From Cellulomonas endophytica (GTDB lineage Bacteria > Actinomycetota > Actinomycetes > Actinomycetales > Cellulomonadaceae): a stretch of 56,019 nt of DNA. The stretch is from contig NZ_RWJX01000025.1 in the NCBI RefSeq assembly GCF_004123805.1, positions 1 to 56,019 of the forward strand. The letters are read 5' to 3'. Each line of letters starts with the position of its first letter. Positions within the stretch are counted from its first letter, which is position 1. The notes beneath the pieces were generated by a model. That model made no database searches. It worked only from the letters and a program-made list of their open reading frames with translations, and was not told the origin of the DNA. Below, piece after piece: positions 33,923-43,489 of this stretch. The position numbers and the translations under genes are program-made.

Positions 33923-35490
33923 CAGGCGTCCTTCCGGAACATGCCGAGCATGCGGTACGCGACGAGGAACCCGCCGACGATGTTGATCGAGGCGACCGCG
34001 GCGGCGACGAACGCCAGCGTGGTGACGAGCCAGGAGTCGGAGCCGAGCTGGAGCAGCGCCCCGACGAGGATGACCCCCGAGACGGCGTTCGTCTGCGCCA
34101 TGAGCGGCGTGTGCAGGGAGTGGCTGACGTTCGAGATGACGTAGTAGCCGACGATGACCGCCAGCACGAACACCGTGATGGAGGCGACGAAGGACGGCGG
34201 CGAGACGGCCACCGCCAGCACCACGAGCGCCGCGGCGACGGCGGCGAGGACCCCTCGGCGCCGGGCCTGCGCCGACGCCTCGGCGGCCGCCCGGGCGGCC
34301 ACCTCGGCCGGGTCGGGGGCCGGCGCCGCGACGACGGCCGCGACGGCGGCAGGGGCGGGCGCCGCCGACACCTGCACGGGGGGTGGCGGCCACAGCACCT
34401 CGCCGGCGTGCGCCACCGTCATGCCACGCTGGACCGGGTCCTCCAGGTCCAGCACGAGCCGCCCGTCCTTCGCCGGCGTGAGGAGCCTGAGGAGGTTGAC
34501 GACGTTCGTCCCGACGAGCTGCGAGGTGTGGCTCGGCATGCGGCTGACGAGGTCCGTCCAGCCGAGGACCGTCACGCCGTTGCCCGTGACGACGCGCTCG
34601 CCCGGCACGGTGAGCTCGCAGTTCCCGCCGCCGGAGGCCGCGAGGTCCACCACGACGCTCCCCGGCCGCATGCCCGCCACCATCGCGGCGGTGATCGTGC
34701 GCGGCGCCCGCCCGCGCACGAGGGCCGTGGTGATGACGATGTCCGCCCGGGCCGTCTCCTGCGCGTACATCGCGGCGGTGAGCCTCTCCTGCTCGGCGGT
34801 GAGCGCCCGGGCGTACCCGTCGGCGGAGACCTCCTGCTGCGCCGCCCGCGCCTGCACGAAGGTCGCGCCCATGGACTCGATCTGCTCGCCGACCTCGGGC
34901 CGCACGTCGTAGGCGCGGACCTGGGCGCCGAGGCTGCCGGCGGCCCCGATGGCCGCGAGCCCGGCGACGCCGGCGCCGATGACGAACACCGTGGCGGGCG
35001 CGGTCTTGCCGGCCGCCGTCACCTGGCCGGTGAACATGCCGCCGTACTCGGCGGCGGCCTCGATGACCGACCGGTAGCCGGCGATGTTCGACATCGTCGA
35101 CAGGACGTCCAGCGCCTGCGCCCGGGAGATGCGCGGCACCGCGTCGAGCGCGAGGGCGGTGACGCCGCCCGCCGCCAGCCGCTCGACGAGCGCCGGGTCC
35201 GCCGCGGGGGCGAGCATCGACACGAGCGTCGTGCCGGGCCGCAGCGCCGCCAGCCGCGGGGCGTCCGGGGCGCCGACGGCCGTGACGACGTCGCACGCGA
35301 GCACCGCGTCGAGCTCCGCGACCCGCGCACCCGCCTCCTCGTACGCGGCGTCGGAGAAGCTCGCCGCCGCGCCGGCGCCGCCTTCGACGACCACCCCGTA
35401 CCCCAGGCCCACCAGCTGCGCCACCGTCCTCGGTGTCGCGCTGACGAGGGTCTCCCCGGGTCGAGACTCCCGGATGACGCCGATGTCCAT
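33922..35490 (-). CDS. pntA: NAD(P) transhydrogenase subunit alpha
   Basis: The 522-residue protein is the fused alpha subunit as in E. coli. The NAD(H)-binding domain I has the conserved [34 protein letters not shown], and a Rossmann loop [20 protein letters not shown]. An Ala/Pro linker of about 50 residues and four C-terminal helices follow ([20 protein letters not shown]). It supplies the NAD(H) site of the complex with PntB. A LacI-type operator 84-99 bases upstream suggests the complex is induced together with the 4-8 kb and 15-17 kb operons. Confidence 0.96.
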   Translation of the reverse strand: MDIGVIRESRPGETLVSATPRTVAQLVGLGYGVVVEGGAGAAASFSDAAYEEAGARVAELDAVLACDVVTAVGAPDAPRLAALRPGTTLVSMLAPAADPALVERLAAGGVTALALDAVPRISRAQALDVLSTMSNIAGYRSVIEAAAEYGGMFTGQVTAAGKTAPATVFVIGAGVAGLAAIGAAGSLGAQVRAYDVRPEVGEQIESMGATFVQARAAQQEVSADGYARALTAEQERLTAAMYAQETARADIVITTALVRGRAPRTITAAMVAGMRPGSVVVDLAASGGGNCELTVPGERVVTGNGVTVLGWTDLVSRMPSHTSQLVGTNVVNLLRLLTPAKDGRLVLDLEDPVQRGMTVAHAGEVLWPPPPVQVSAAPAPAAVAAVVAAPAPDPAEVAARAAAEASAQARRRGVLAAVAAALVVLAVAVSPPSFVASITVFVLAVIVGYYVISNVSHSLHTPLMAQTNAVSGVILVGALLQLGSDSWLVTTLAFVAAAVASINIVGGFLVAYRMLGMFRKDA

Positions 35491-35573
35491 GACCGCTCCC
35501 GTGCTGCTGTCGGCGGCCCGGGCGGTGGCCCGGGCTCGCGTCGTCGTGCCCGCGCCGGCCAGGACGGCCAGCG

Positions 35574-35595
35574 TGGAAAGCGCTTGCCCACCGTA
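35574..35595 (-). promoter_or_regulatory. LacI-family operator and -10 before pntAB
   Basis: TGGAAAGCGCTTGCCC (35,574-35,589) differs from a perfect TGGAAAGCGCTTTCCA palindrome at two positions. On the minus strand TACGGT (35,590-35,595) directly precedes it, exactly as at the Gfo/Idh promoter. The -35 is weak, as expected for a promoter that may need little basal expression. Confidence 0.68.
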
Positions 35596-35715
35596 GCGGG
35601 CCGACGCCGTCCAGGACCAGAGCGTCGCACCCGCAGGGGTGCGGGAGAAGGACCTCCGGGGCCGTGGGGCGCCGGGCGGGCACGGCTGTCGCGGGACGGA
35701 GGTCCCGCCCCGGGG

Positions 35716-37110
35716 TCAGGGCCGGCCGGGCTGCTCCTGCGGACCCTCGGGGGTGAGCACCCCGGACGCCACCGGCCCGGCACCGGCGTCCACGCCGGCC
35801 GGCGGGAGGCCGGGCTGCCCGGCGGCGACGAGCACCTGCCCGCCACCCGCCGCGACGACCCGCAGGCGGGCGATCCGCCGCCGCTCGGTGGTGAGGACCT
35901 CCAGTCGGGTGCCGTCCTCGAGCGTCACCGCGTCGCCCGGCCGGGCCAGGCGTCCCAGGAGGGCGAGGACGAACCCGGCGGCGGTCTCGTAGGGCCCCTC
36001 CGGCAGGGTGACGCCCGTCCGCTCGGCGAAGTCCTCGATGCTCAGGCCCGCGTCGACGGAGCCCGTGGTCCGGGAGACGGGCGCCACCTCGTCGTCGTAC
36101 TCGTCCCGGATCTCGCCGACGAGCTCCTCGACGAGGTCCTCGAGGGTGACGATGCCGTCCGTGCCGCCGTACTCGTCGACCACGACGGCGATGTGCACGC
36201 CCTGGCGCCGCATCGTCGCCATCGTCGTCAGCACGCGGCTCGTGGCGGGCACCGCGAGGATCGGCCGCAGCAGCGTGGTGACGGGGGCGTCCCCGCGGCC
36301 GTCGCCGAGCAGGTCCCGGACGTGCAGGAAGCCCAGCACGTCGTCGAAGTCCTCGCCCGTGACGGGGTAGCGCGAGTGGGGCAGCGACGCGAGCTCCGCG
36401 CGCGCCTCGCCCACGGTCCGGCCCGCGGGGAGGAAGACGACCTCTCCCCGCGGCCGCATGACCTCCACGACGGTGCGCTCCGAGGCGTCGAAGACGTCGG
36501 AGACGATGCGCCGCTCGTGCTCGGGCAGCGCGCGGTGGCTCTCGACGATGTCCCGCAGCTCCTCGTTCGTCATCTCCTCCGAGCGCGCCGAGGGGTCGCC
36601 GCCCACGAGCCGCACGACGGCGTCCGTGCTGCGCGAGAGCAGCCAGATGACCGGCCGCATCGCCTGCGCGAAGCGGTCCAGCGGCGGCCCCACGAGCTTC
36701 GCGAGCGACGCGGCGCGCTGCAGCGCGATGCGCTTGGGGACGAGCTCGCCGAGGACGAGCGAGAGGAAGGCCACGAGCAGCGTGAGGAGCACGAGGGCGA
36801 CCGTCTGCGCGAGCCCCTCGGGCAGACCGAGCGCGACGAGGGCCGGCGCCAGGTCGGGCGCGAGCGTCGAGGCGCCGTACGCGGCGGAGAAGAACCCGGC
36901 GACGGTGACGCCGATCTGGACCGCGGCGAGGAACCGGTTCGGGTCGCGGGCGACGCTCGCGACCTTCGCGCCCCGACCGCCCTCCCGCTCGAGGCCGCGC
37001 AGCTGGCTCTCGCGCAGGGAGACGAGCGCGAGCTCCGTCCCGGCGAAGACGCCGCCGACGAGGATGAACAGGACGACGAGGCCGAGGTTCGTCCACGTGC
37101 CGGCGTCCAT
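35716..37110 (-). CDS. CNNM/HlyC-CorC family transporter (DUF21, CBS pair, CorC_HlyC domain)
   Basis: The 464-residue protein has an N-terminal DUF21 membrane domain with about four helices ([40 protein letters not shown]). A CBS pair follows ([20 protein letters not shown] to [20 protein letters not shown]) and then the CorC/HlyC C-terminal domain ([19 protein letters not shown]). Members move Mg2+ or other cations, or regulate such transport; the haemolysin label is historical. A Gly/Pro tail of about 35 residues ends the protein. It follows pntAB on the same strand after 225 bases. Confidence 0.9.
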   Translation of the reverse strand: MDAGTWTNLGLVVLFILVGGVFAGTELALVSLRESQLRGLEREGGRGAKVASVARDPNRFLAAVQIGVTVAGFFSAAYGASTLAPDLAPALVALGLPEGLAQTVALVLLTLLVAFLSLVLGELVPKRIALQRAASLAKLVGPPLDRFAQAMRPVIWLLSRSTDAVVRLVGGDPSARSEEMTNEELRDIVESHRALPEHERRIVSDVFDASERTVVEVMRPRGEVVFLPAGRTVGEARAELASLPHSRYPVTGEDFDDVLGFLHVRDLLGDGRGDAPVTTLLRPILAVPATSRVLTTMATMRRQGVHIAVVVDEYGGTDGIVTLEDLVEELVGEIRDEYDDEVAPVSRTTGSVDAGLSIEDFAERTGVTLPEGPYETAAGFVLALLGRLARPGDAVTLEDGTRLEVLTTERRRIARLRVVAAGGGQVLVAAGQPGLPPAGVDAGAGPVASGVLTPEGPQEQPGRP

Positions 37111-37248
37111 CAGGCACCACCCCCCGCGGTGCTCACGCGCGGTGCGCCCGGGGACGGGGGGCGGCCGGTACAGGGCGAGGGGTTCACGGGGGGCACCAAC
37201 GGCCCGCGGGCCCGCGCCGTTCCCACCCGGCGCGCCGGGTGGGCGACG

Positions 37249-37683
37249 TCACGCCCGCGGCCGGTGGCGCAGCGGGAGCCACACCGCGACCGCCATGAGC
37301 AGCATCGCCAGCGGCACGTGCACGACCGCCATCCCCCGGACCTCCGCGTCCCCCCACAGCAGGCCGACGACGTACTCCAGCGCGAGCAGCACGACGAGCA
37401 CGGTCGTCCCGACGACGAGGTCGCGCCGCTCCCGCAGCCGGGCGAGGACCACGACGAGGGCGACGAGCGCCAGGAGCAGCGTGATCTCCGCGCCGCGCTG
37501 GTGGACGGAGGCCCAGGTGTCGCGCGCCGCCGGGTCCTCCTGCGCCATGAGCACGCCCGCCCACAGGCCCTGCAGGAGGATCCCCAGGGACGTGATCCCG
37601 ACGAGCGCCCCGTAGGGCCTGCTCGTGCTGCGGACGGCCGCCGCGCGACCCGGCGCGGACGAGGACGCGGGGGTGCTGACCAT
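37249..37683 (-). CDS. small four-helix membrane protein (144 aa)
   Basis: The 144-residue protein has four hydrophobic segments: GALVGITSLGILLQGLWAGV, ITLLLALVALVVVLARL, LVVGTTVLVVLLALEYVVGL and VVHVPLAMLLMAVAVWL. His residues lie at membrane edges in ASVHQRGAE and AVVHVPLA, reminiscent of heme-binding four-helix bundles such as CtaA halves or cytochrome b561-like proteins, but this is only suggestive. ATG 37,683 is near the divergent PAS-gene promoter. I do not recognise a defined family. Confidence 0.6.
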   Translation of the reverse strand: MVSTPASSSAPGRAAAVRSTSRPYGALVGITSLGILLQGLWAGVLMAQEDPAARDTWASVHQRGAEITLLLALVALVVVLARLRERRDLVVGTTVLVVLLALEYVVGLLWGDAEVRGMAVVHVPLAMLLMAVAVWLPLRHRPRA

Positions 37684-37756
37684 GCGCGCATCCTCGCAGA
37701 GCCGAGCAGCGCGAGGGCTGGAGAGCGCGTTCCCCGGACCGGGTGACCCCGAACCC

Positions 37757-37784
37757 TCCAGCCGGGGGACCCGGCCGCCGATGG
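37757..37784 (+). promoter_or_regulatory. sigma-28-like promoter before the PAS gene
   Basis: TCCA (37,757-37,760), 16 bases, then GCCGATGG (37,777-37,784). This matches the pattern before the lysozyme-like gene. The predicted start leaves a leader of about 28 bases that contains GGAGG before ATG 37,820. Confidence 0.5.
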
Positions 37785-37819
37785 AAGGAGGGTCCAGCCA
37801 GCAGCGAGCAGGAGGTCCC

Positions 37820-38365
37820 ATGCGCACCCAGGCACCGGCGCCGACCGGCGTGGAGCGGTCCTTCGCGCCCGACGAGATCATCGTGACGAAGACCGACCTC
37901 CAGGGCCGGATCACCTACGCCAACGACGTCTTCCTCCGGGTCTCGGCCTTCGAGGAGGACGAGGTCCTCGGGCAGCCGCACAACGTCATCCGTCACCCCG
38001 ACATGCCGCGCTGCGTCTTCGGGCTGCTGTGGGACACGCTGCGCGCCGGGCAGGAGCTCTTCGCCTACGTGGTGAACCTGGCGGGCGACGGCGCCCACTA
38101 CTGGGTCCTCGCCCACGTGACGCCGTCCGTCGGGCCCTCCGGCGCCGTCGTCGGCTACCACTCCAACCGACGCGTCCCGACGCGGGCGGCGCTCGACCAG
38201 ATCCAGCCGCTCTACCGCTCGCTCGTCGCCGCCGAGCGGGGCCACCGCTCCGCGACGGAGGCCGTGGCCGCCGGCCGCGCGCACCTCGACGACCGCCTCG
38301 CCCGCGCGGGCCAGACCTACGACGAGATGGTCTGGTCCCTCGCCGGCACGACGAAGGCCCGGTGA
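37820..38365 (+). CDS. PAS-domain protein, Aer-like redox/energy sensor
   Basis: The 181-residue soluble protein has a single PAS domain: [20 protein letters not shown], then [19 protein letters not shown], typical of the FAD-binding PAS of Aer, and [18 protein letters not shown] at the end. About 55 helical residues follow. The stop overlaps the GTG of the next gene by four bases. The two may therefore be a split Aer: a separate PAS sensor and a soluble signalling partner. GGAGG precedes the ATG. Confidence 0.85.
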   Translation: MRTQAPAPTGVERSFAPDEIIVTKTDLQGRITYANDVFLRVSAFEEDEVLGQPHNVIRHPDMPRCVFGLLWDTLRAGQELFAYVVNLAGDGAHYWVLAHVTPSVGPSGAVVGYHSNRRVPTRAALDQIQPLYRSLVAAERGHRSATEAVAAGRAHLDDRLARAGQTYDEMVWSLAGTTKAR

Positions 38366-39342
38366 CCGCCGTGCGCAGCAGGACCTCCTCCGCCCTCGCC
38401 CGCCCCCGCGGCGCCGCCGACGTCGACGCCGCCACGCTGCGGTCCGTCCTCGCCGAGATCCGCCGCGTCATGGAGGCCGCCGCCCAGGGCGACCTCGAGG
38501 AGCGCGTCCGGCACGTGGCCGGCACGGAGGGCGACGCCGACCTGGCCGCCACCCGCGCCGCGGTGAACCGCGTGCTCGACCGCACGGACGCCTTCACCCG
38601 GGAGGCCGGCGCCTCCCTGGCGGCCGCCTCGGAGGGCCGCTACTACCGCGAGTTCCTCACGGTCGGCATGACGGGCTCCTTCAAGCACGGCGCGACGACG
38701 ATCAACACCGCCCGCGAGCGCATGGCCCAGGGCCAGGCGGAGGTCGCCGAGGCCGCCCGCACCCGCCTGCAGACCGCCGACACGTTCGAGGCGACCGTCA
38801 TGGCGCTGTCGGAGCAGCTCGCCGCGGCGGCCGTGGAGCTCGGGGCCTCGGCCTCCGGCCTGGCGTCCTCCGCCGGCGGGGCGGTGGCGGAGGCCTCCGG
38901 GACGCTCGCCGCGGTCGCGTCCCTGGACGCCACGGCCCGCGAGATCGGGGCGGTCGTCGACCTCATCGCGCGGATCGCGTCGCAGACCCGGCTCCTCGCG
39001 CTCAACGCGACCATCGAGGCCGCGCGCGCCGGGGAGGAGGGCCGCGGCTTCGCCGTCGTCGCCCAGGAGGTCAAGTCCCTCGCGGACTCCACGGGCCAGA
39101 GCACGGAGCGGATCACCGCGCAGGTGGGCTCGCTGCAGTCCGCCGTCGGCGGCATGACCGCGTCCATCGAGTCCCTCGGCTCGACGATGGACGAGATGGA
39201 CCGCATGGTCGGGGCGATCGCGGAGGCCGTGGACTCCGGGGAGGCACGGTCCCCGCAGGTCGCGCAGACGCAGGGACTGGCGCAGATGGCCGAGGTGCTC
39301 CGCACGGAGGCCCTGGCCGTCCTGCACGCGCTGCGGGAGGAC
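38362..39342 (+). CDS. soluble methyl-accepting chemotaxis-type signalling protein, no proper stop
   Basis: About 327 residues show the chemoreceptor signalling domain: [28 protein letters not shown] is the hairpin tip. No transmembrane segment is present, so it is cytoplasmic. It starts at GTG 38,362 overlapping the PAS gene, its likely sensor. Coding-like third positions end at about 39,342 ([10 protein letters not shown]), but no stop codon follows. The frame stays open to 42,120, running antisense to the heme oxygenase gene. The given end marks where coding character stops. An indel or stop loss is likely. Confidence 0.75.
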
Positions 39343-39406
39343 CATCGGGGGTGCGGGCCATCTCGAGCAGGACGGGCCGGCCCGGTCGACGAAGGAGTCG
39401 GTCACC

Positions 39407-39637
39407 GTGCAGCTGCGCCCCATGATGTTCCCCTGCCCCCAGCACCCGTCCGTCGACCTGACGGGCCGGGTGCGCACCGCGCTCCAGCAGCAGACCGGGC
39501 CCCGCAACGGGTACCAGGTCAGCCCGTCCGCGCCGGACGAGCGCCACCCCCACCCCTTCTCGGTGCACGTCGCGTGCCCGGGCTCGGGCCAGCACGACGC
39601 GCACACGCTGACGACCGCGGGGACCTACGTGCCCTGA
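39407..39637 (+). CDS. 76-aa Cys/His-containing hypothetical protein
   Basis: Every codon third position is G or C, strong evidence for real coding. AAGGAG (39,392-39,397) sits about nine bases before GTG 39,407. The peptide has FPCPQHP near the start and [12 protein letters not shown] near the end, that is two Cys/His clusters that could bind a metal, plus RHPHPFSVH between them. I recognise no family. Its end overlaps convergent heme oxygenase by 13 bases. In-frame coding character extends upstream to about 39,350, so it may once have been the tail of the chemoreceptor. Confidence 0.65.
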   Translation: MQLRPMMFPCPQHPSVDLTGRVRTALQQQTGPRNGYQVSPSAPDERHPHPFSVHVACPGSGQHDAHTLTTAGTYVP

Positions 39638-40308
39638 CGTCCCAGCGCCAGCAGCAGGAGGCGGTTGTGGTCGAACGCCCGGCGGGCCTCGACCACCACC
39701 GCCGCCCGCGCGGCCCCGGCGAGCGGCAGGGCGTCCAGCGCCTCCCGCACCTGCCGGCGCAGCACGGGCACGGGCGCGTCGAAGCGGTAGAACGCGAGCG
39801 CGGCGTCCCCGACCCCCGTGGCGCGCAGCCCGGCGGCGACCACCTGCCCGCCCGCGAGGTCCCCGAGGTAGCGGGTGTAGACGTGCGCGGCCAGGGCGCC
39901 GGGGTCCGTGCGTCCGACGGCGTCGACCCGGTCGGCGTACTCCCGGGCCGCGGGCAGGACGGGGGCCGCGGCGTCTCCCCCCGCCCCGGCGTCGCCCGCG
40001 AGCGCGGCGAGGTCGGCCGCCAGCGCCGGCCCCCGCCGCAGCGGGCCCGCGACGAGCGCCCCCAGGGGGCCGAGGCGCTCCGGCGCCGCGTCCACCGCCC
40101 GCTCCAGCGCGGCGTAGACCACCCGCAGCTGCCGCAGGTAGCGGGCGTACTCCCCCGGTGCGAGCCCGCCGCCGACGAGCCGGTCGACGAAGGGCACGCT
40201 CTCCGCGGCCCGGTGGTCGTCCGCCGTGCCCGCACGGAGCAGGGCGGACAGCGCCGCGGTGCCCGTCGCGGACCCCGTCCCGGACCCGTCCGTCGTCGTC
40301 CCCGGCAC
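39625..40308 (-). CDS. heme oxygenase (biliverdin-producing type)
   Basis: The 227-residue protein belongs to the HmuO/HO-1 family. The proximal heme ligand His is at about residue 32 in TADDHRAAE, and the distal-helix motif YLGDLAGGQ is near residue 145. It opens heme to biliverdin, CO and Fe2+ using O2 and reducing equivalents. It starts at GTG 40,308 with a GAGGGG purine stretch upstream. No heme importer is adjacent, so it may recycle internal heme. The 253 bases before it, shared with the MFS gene, hold an 11-bp repeat array. Confidence 0.9.
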   Translation of the reverse strand: MPGTTTDGSGTGSATGTAALSALLRAGTADDHRAAESVPFVDRLVGGGLAPGEYARYLRQLRVVYAALERAVDAAPERLGPLGALVAGPLRRGPALAADLAALAGDAGAGGDAAAPVLPAAREYADRVDAVGRTDPGALAAHVYTRYLGDLAGGQVVAAGLRATGVGDAALAFYRFDAPVPVLRRQVREALDALPLAGAARAAVVVEARRAFDHNRLLLLALGRQGT

Positions 40309-40408
40309 CCGCCACCACCCCTCGCACCGGGCGCCCCGCACGGCCGCCCCTCGGTGACGGTACGTCCGAGGGCACGACCGCCCTCGTCGCGTCCGGCAGG
40401 AGGACCCC

Positions 40409-40475
40409 GGGCAGGACCCGGGCAGGACCCGGGCAGGACCCGGGCAGGACCCGGGCAGGACCCCGGCAGGACCCC
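40409..40475. repeat. 11-bp tandem repeat array in the heme oxygenase/MFS intergenic region
   Basis: Five perfect copies of GGGCAGGACCC (40,409-40,463) are followed by one variant copy (40,465-40,475) and preceded by a degenerate one. The array lies 87 bases upstream of the MFS start. An 11-bp period is close to one helical turn, so each unit faces the same side of the DNA. There are no spacers, so it is not CRISPR. Confidence 0.85.
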
Positions 40476-40561
40476 GGCGGGCGCCCGGTGCCCGCCGGGT
40501 CCAGGCTCGTGCGCGGTGCCCGCACGCGGCGGGCCGCCCCCGCCCCGAGGAGCCGCGCCCC

Positions 40562-42120
40562 GTGACCGCCCCCGTCCCGACCGACCGCCCGACCCGTGCC
40601 TCCGTCGGCCTGCGCTCCGAGCGCGGTCCCGTCCTCCTCGCCCTCATGACGACGACGGCGCTCGTCGCGGTCGACGCCACCATCCTGGCCACCGCGGTGC
40701 CGACGATCGTGGCGGACCTGGGCGGCTTCACGAGCTTCCCGTGGCTCTTCTCCGTGTACCTGCTCACGCAGGCGGTGTCGGTGCCGCTCTACGCGAAAGT
40801 CGCGGACACCGTCGGGCGCAAGCCCGTCGTGCTGGGCGGGATCGCGCTGTTCCTCGTCGGGTCCGTGCTCTGCGGGCTGGCGTGGTCCATGCCGGCGCTC
40901 ATCGCGGCGCGCGCGGTGCAGGGGCTCGGCGCCGGGGCGGTGCAGCCCATGGCCGTGACGATCGTCGGCGACGTGTGGTCCGTGGCGGAGCGCGCCCGGG
41001 TCCAGGGCTACATCGCCGGGGTGTGGGGCGTGTCCTCCGTCGTCGGGCCGACCCTCGGCGGGCTGTTCAGCGAGTACGGGCTCTGGCGCTGGGTGTTCTG
41101 GGTCAACGTCCCCCTGTGCCTGCTCGCCGCCGCCCTGCTGGCCCGCACGTTCCACGAGCGGGTCGAGCGCGTCCGGCACCGCGTCGACTGGGCGGGCGGG
41201 GCGGTGCTGGCCGTCGCCCTGACGCTGCTCGTGCTGGCGCTGCTCGAGGGCGGCAACGCCTGGCCGTGGGTGTCGGTGCCCGGCCTCGGCGTCGTCGCGG
41301 GCGGTCTGGTGCTGCTCGGGGTGTTCGCGCTCGTCGAGCGCCGCGCGGAGGAGCCCGTGCTGCCCGTGCGCCTCCTCACCCGGCGGCTGCTCGCCACGAC
41401 GGCCCTCGTCGGCGCCGGGGTCGGGGTCCTCCTCATGGGCGTCACGACCTACGTGCCGACCTTCCTCGAGACGCTGGCCGGCACCTCGCCCCTGGGCAGC
41501 GGGCTGACCCTGGCGTGGCTGACCATCGGGTGGCCGATCGCCGCGTCGCAGTCCGGCCGGCTCTACCTGCGCATCGGGTTCCGCTCGACCGTGCTGGTCG
41601 GGAGCCTGCTCGTCGTCGCCGGCGCCGCCGGCCTGGCCGCGGTCTCGACGGCGCCGTCCGCGGTGACCGTGGGCGCCACGTGCTTCGTGCTGGGCCTCGG
41701 TCTCGGCCTCGTCGCCTCCCCCTCCCTCATCGCGGCGCAGGCGAGCGTCGGCTGGGGCGAGCGCGGGGTGGTGACGGGCGCGAACCTCTTCGCGCGGTCC
41801 GTGGGCAGCGCGGTGGGCGTCGCGGCCCTCGGGGCCTCGTCAACGCCCGGCTCGGCGGCGCCGACCCGGCCGCGGCCCCGGAGCGGTTCGGGGACGCGGC
41901 CACGGCCGCCTTCACGGCCGTGGCGGTCGCCGCGGTGCTCACGGCCCTCGCCGCGCTGGCGATGCCGCGCGACCGGCCCGGGACGGCGGACGCCGCGCCG
42001 GCCCCGGGGAGGGACGGCACGGCGTCGGGCACGGCGGGCACGGCGGGCACGGCGGGCACGGCGGGCACGGCGGGCACGGGGTCGGGCACGGGGTCGGGCA
42101 CGGCGCCGGGGCGCTCCTAG
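40562..42120 (+). pseudogene. DHA2-family MFS multidrug-type exporter, one-base frameshift
   Basis: GTG 40,562 with GAGGAG upstream begins a normal MFS drug:H+ antiporter: [33 protein letters not shown] and [16 protein letters not shown] (motif C region). After AVGVAALGA, near 41,831-41,838, the expected continuation [20 protein letters not shown] lies in the next frame, running through [16 protein letters not shown] to TAG 42,120. One missing base explains this. In the original frame translation goes on as Arg/Pro-rich nonsense to 42,268. The last helix is thus lost unless the sequence is wrong. The stop shares CTAG with the convergent gene. Confidence 0.8.
42028..42072. repeat. 9-bp tandem repeat at the MFS 3' end
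   Basis: Five perfect copies of GGCACGGCG are followed by variants (GGCACGGGGTC) up to about 42,105. In the restored MFS frame they encode a Gly-Thr-Ala repeat tail. The length is in codon multiples, so copy number could drift without a frameshift. Confidence 0.85.
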
Positions 42121-43265
42121 ACCGTCGCGCGGGGACGCGCAGCCGGGCGCGGCGCCCGCAGGCCGCGCCGGCCGCGCAGGTCGCGCAGGTCGCGGAGGTC
42201 CTGGCGGCCGGGCAGCCAGGACACCGCGGCGGCGGTCGCCGGGTGCGAGCCGTAGACGAGCAGCGTGAGGAAGACGCCGTAGACGGGCAGGTGCCCGATG
42301 GCCTCCGTCGTGCCGAAGATCAGCAGGGTCGCGTTGAAGGGCACCATCGCGACGAGGACCGCGACCTGCGGCAGGGCGCCGGACAGCACCAGCGCGCCGA
42401 AGAGCAGCTCGACGGTCGCCGCGACGAGGACGAAGGCGTCGGCCGGGACGTCGAGGCCGACGAGGGCGAAGACGTCGAGCTGGGGGTAGGCGGCGAGCGT
42501 GTCGCGGGCGAGCTCGGGGTTCGTGAACTTCTCGGAGAACGCGAGCGTGACGAGCGCCGTGGCGACGCCGACGCGCAGCGCGAGCAGCGCCCACCGCTCG
42601 CGGACGGGGTCCGGGGCGACGCGGCCGAAGGTGCCGTCCGACGGCGGGAGGACCGCGAGGAACGCGGCGATGCCGACGACGTCGGCCGCCTCCAGCAGGG
42701 CGACGGGACCGGACGTCACGGCGGTCGCGGGGCCGAGCAGGGCGACGAGCACCGCGGCGGCCCGCAGCCGCACCCCGGTGATGAGCCAGATCCCCAGGAG
42801 CGCCTCCACGACGCCGGCGACGGCGGCGCCCGGCACGTCGTCCAGGTGCGTGGAGGGCGTGAGGAACCGGCCGGTCACCGCGTACGCCAGCAGCGAGACG
42901 CCGAGGTGGACGGCCAGCAGGCGGGGCAGGAACGGGGCGAGGCGGCCGAGGGGCTGCAGGACCCGCAGCTCGGGCCGCGGCAGGCGCCCGGCCACGCGGC
43001 GCCACACGAGGGCGACGAGGACGACGGCCGCCGTCAGCGCCAGCGGCAGCGGGCGCAGGTAGAAGGACCACTCGCCGCCGTCGGTGCTCTCCGTGAACCA
43101 GCGCTCGTGGGCGGAGGCGGGCACGGCCGTGCCGGCGACGAGGGCCGCGGCGACCGCGGCCGTGCGCGTGGCGCGGCGGAGGTGGCGGCGGGCGGCCGGG
43201 CGGACGGCGGGCCGGGCAGGCACGGCGGGTGCGGCAGGCACGGCGGGTGCGGCGGTGGGGGTCAT
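42117..43265 (-). CDS. polytopic membrane protein, DoxX-like
   Basis: The 382-residue protein has an Ala/Pro-rich start, a signal-like segment ending ASAHERWF, and about eight to nine further hydrophobic helices. [20 protein letters not shown] and [20 protein letters not shown] resemble DoxX-family membrane proteins. The start ATG 43,265 has GAGGACC upstream. The Arg-rich C-terminus ([16 protein letters not shown]) should be cytoplasmic. Its last four bases are shared with the MFS stop. The function is unknown; DoxX relatives take part in redox or quinone-linked membrane processes. Confidence 0.7.
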   Translation of the reverse strand: MTPTAAPAVPAAPAVPARPAVRPAARRHLRRATRTAAVAAALVAGTAVPASAHERWFTESTDGGEWSFYLRPLPLALTAAVVLVALVWRRVAGRLPRPELRVLQPLGRLAPFLPRLLAVHLGVSLLAYAVTGRFLTPSTHLDDVPGAAVAGVVEALLGIWLITGVRLRAAAVLVALLGPATAVTSGPVALLEAADVVGIAAFLAVLPPSDGTFGRVAPDPVRERWALLALRVGVATALVTLAFSEKFTNPELARDTLAAYPQLDVFALVGLDVPADAFVLVAATVELLFGALVLSGALPQVAVLVAMVPFNATLLIFGTTEAIGHLPVYGVFLTLLVYGSHPATAAAVSWLPGRQDLRDLRDLRGRRGLRAPRPAARPRATV

Positions 43266-43416
43266 CGTGCGGTCCTCAGGTGTGGGGGTCCCGAGCGGCC
43301 CGGGCAGGACCGTCCCCCTGAGCATCGGCGTCGCGCCGCCCCCTCTCCCGGGACCGAGGTCCCGACCCCGGGCCCCCGGGCATGGCGGGCGTCACGCCGA
43401 CGGCGCCGCGCGAGGC

Positions 43417-43444
43417 CTCACCCGGGCCGCCGCGGGGCCGATGG
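43417..43444 (+). promoter_or_regulatory. sigma-28-like promoter before a chemoreceptor gene
   Basis: CTCA (43,417-43,420), 16 bases, GCCGATGG (43,437-43,444), 45 bases before ATG 43,490. The -10 octamer is identical to that before the PAS gene; the -35 match is weaker. Confidence 0.42.
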
Positions 43445-43489
43445 GCCGCACGACACCCCGTGCCACCCCCGTCCCCGGGAGACCCACCC

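Noticed and set aside
32513..37120. A 1,535-codon open frame on the minus strand
   Set aside because: It contains pntB only in its last 469 codons; the rest is antisense or off-frame to pntA and the CNNM gene and has no domain. High GC leaves few stops.
40409..40475. CRISPR-like array
   Set aside because: Units are 11 bp with no spacers and no cas genes are near; this is a simple tandem repeat.
38029..42120. A giant 1,363-codon plus-strand protein
   Set aside because: Only codons from 38,362 to about 39,342 look coding; beyond that third-position bias fails and it runs antisense to heme oxygenase.
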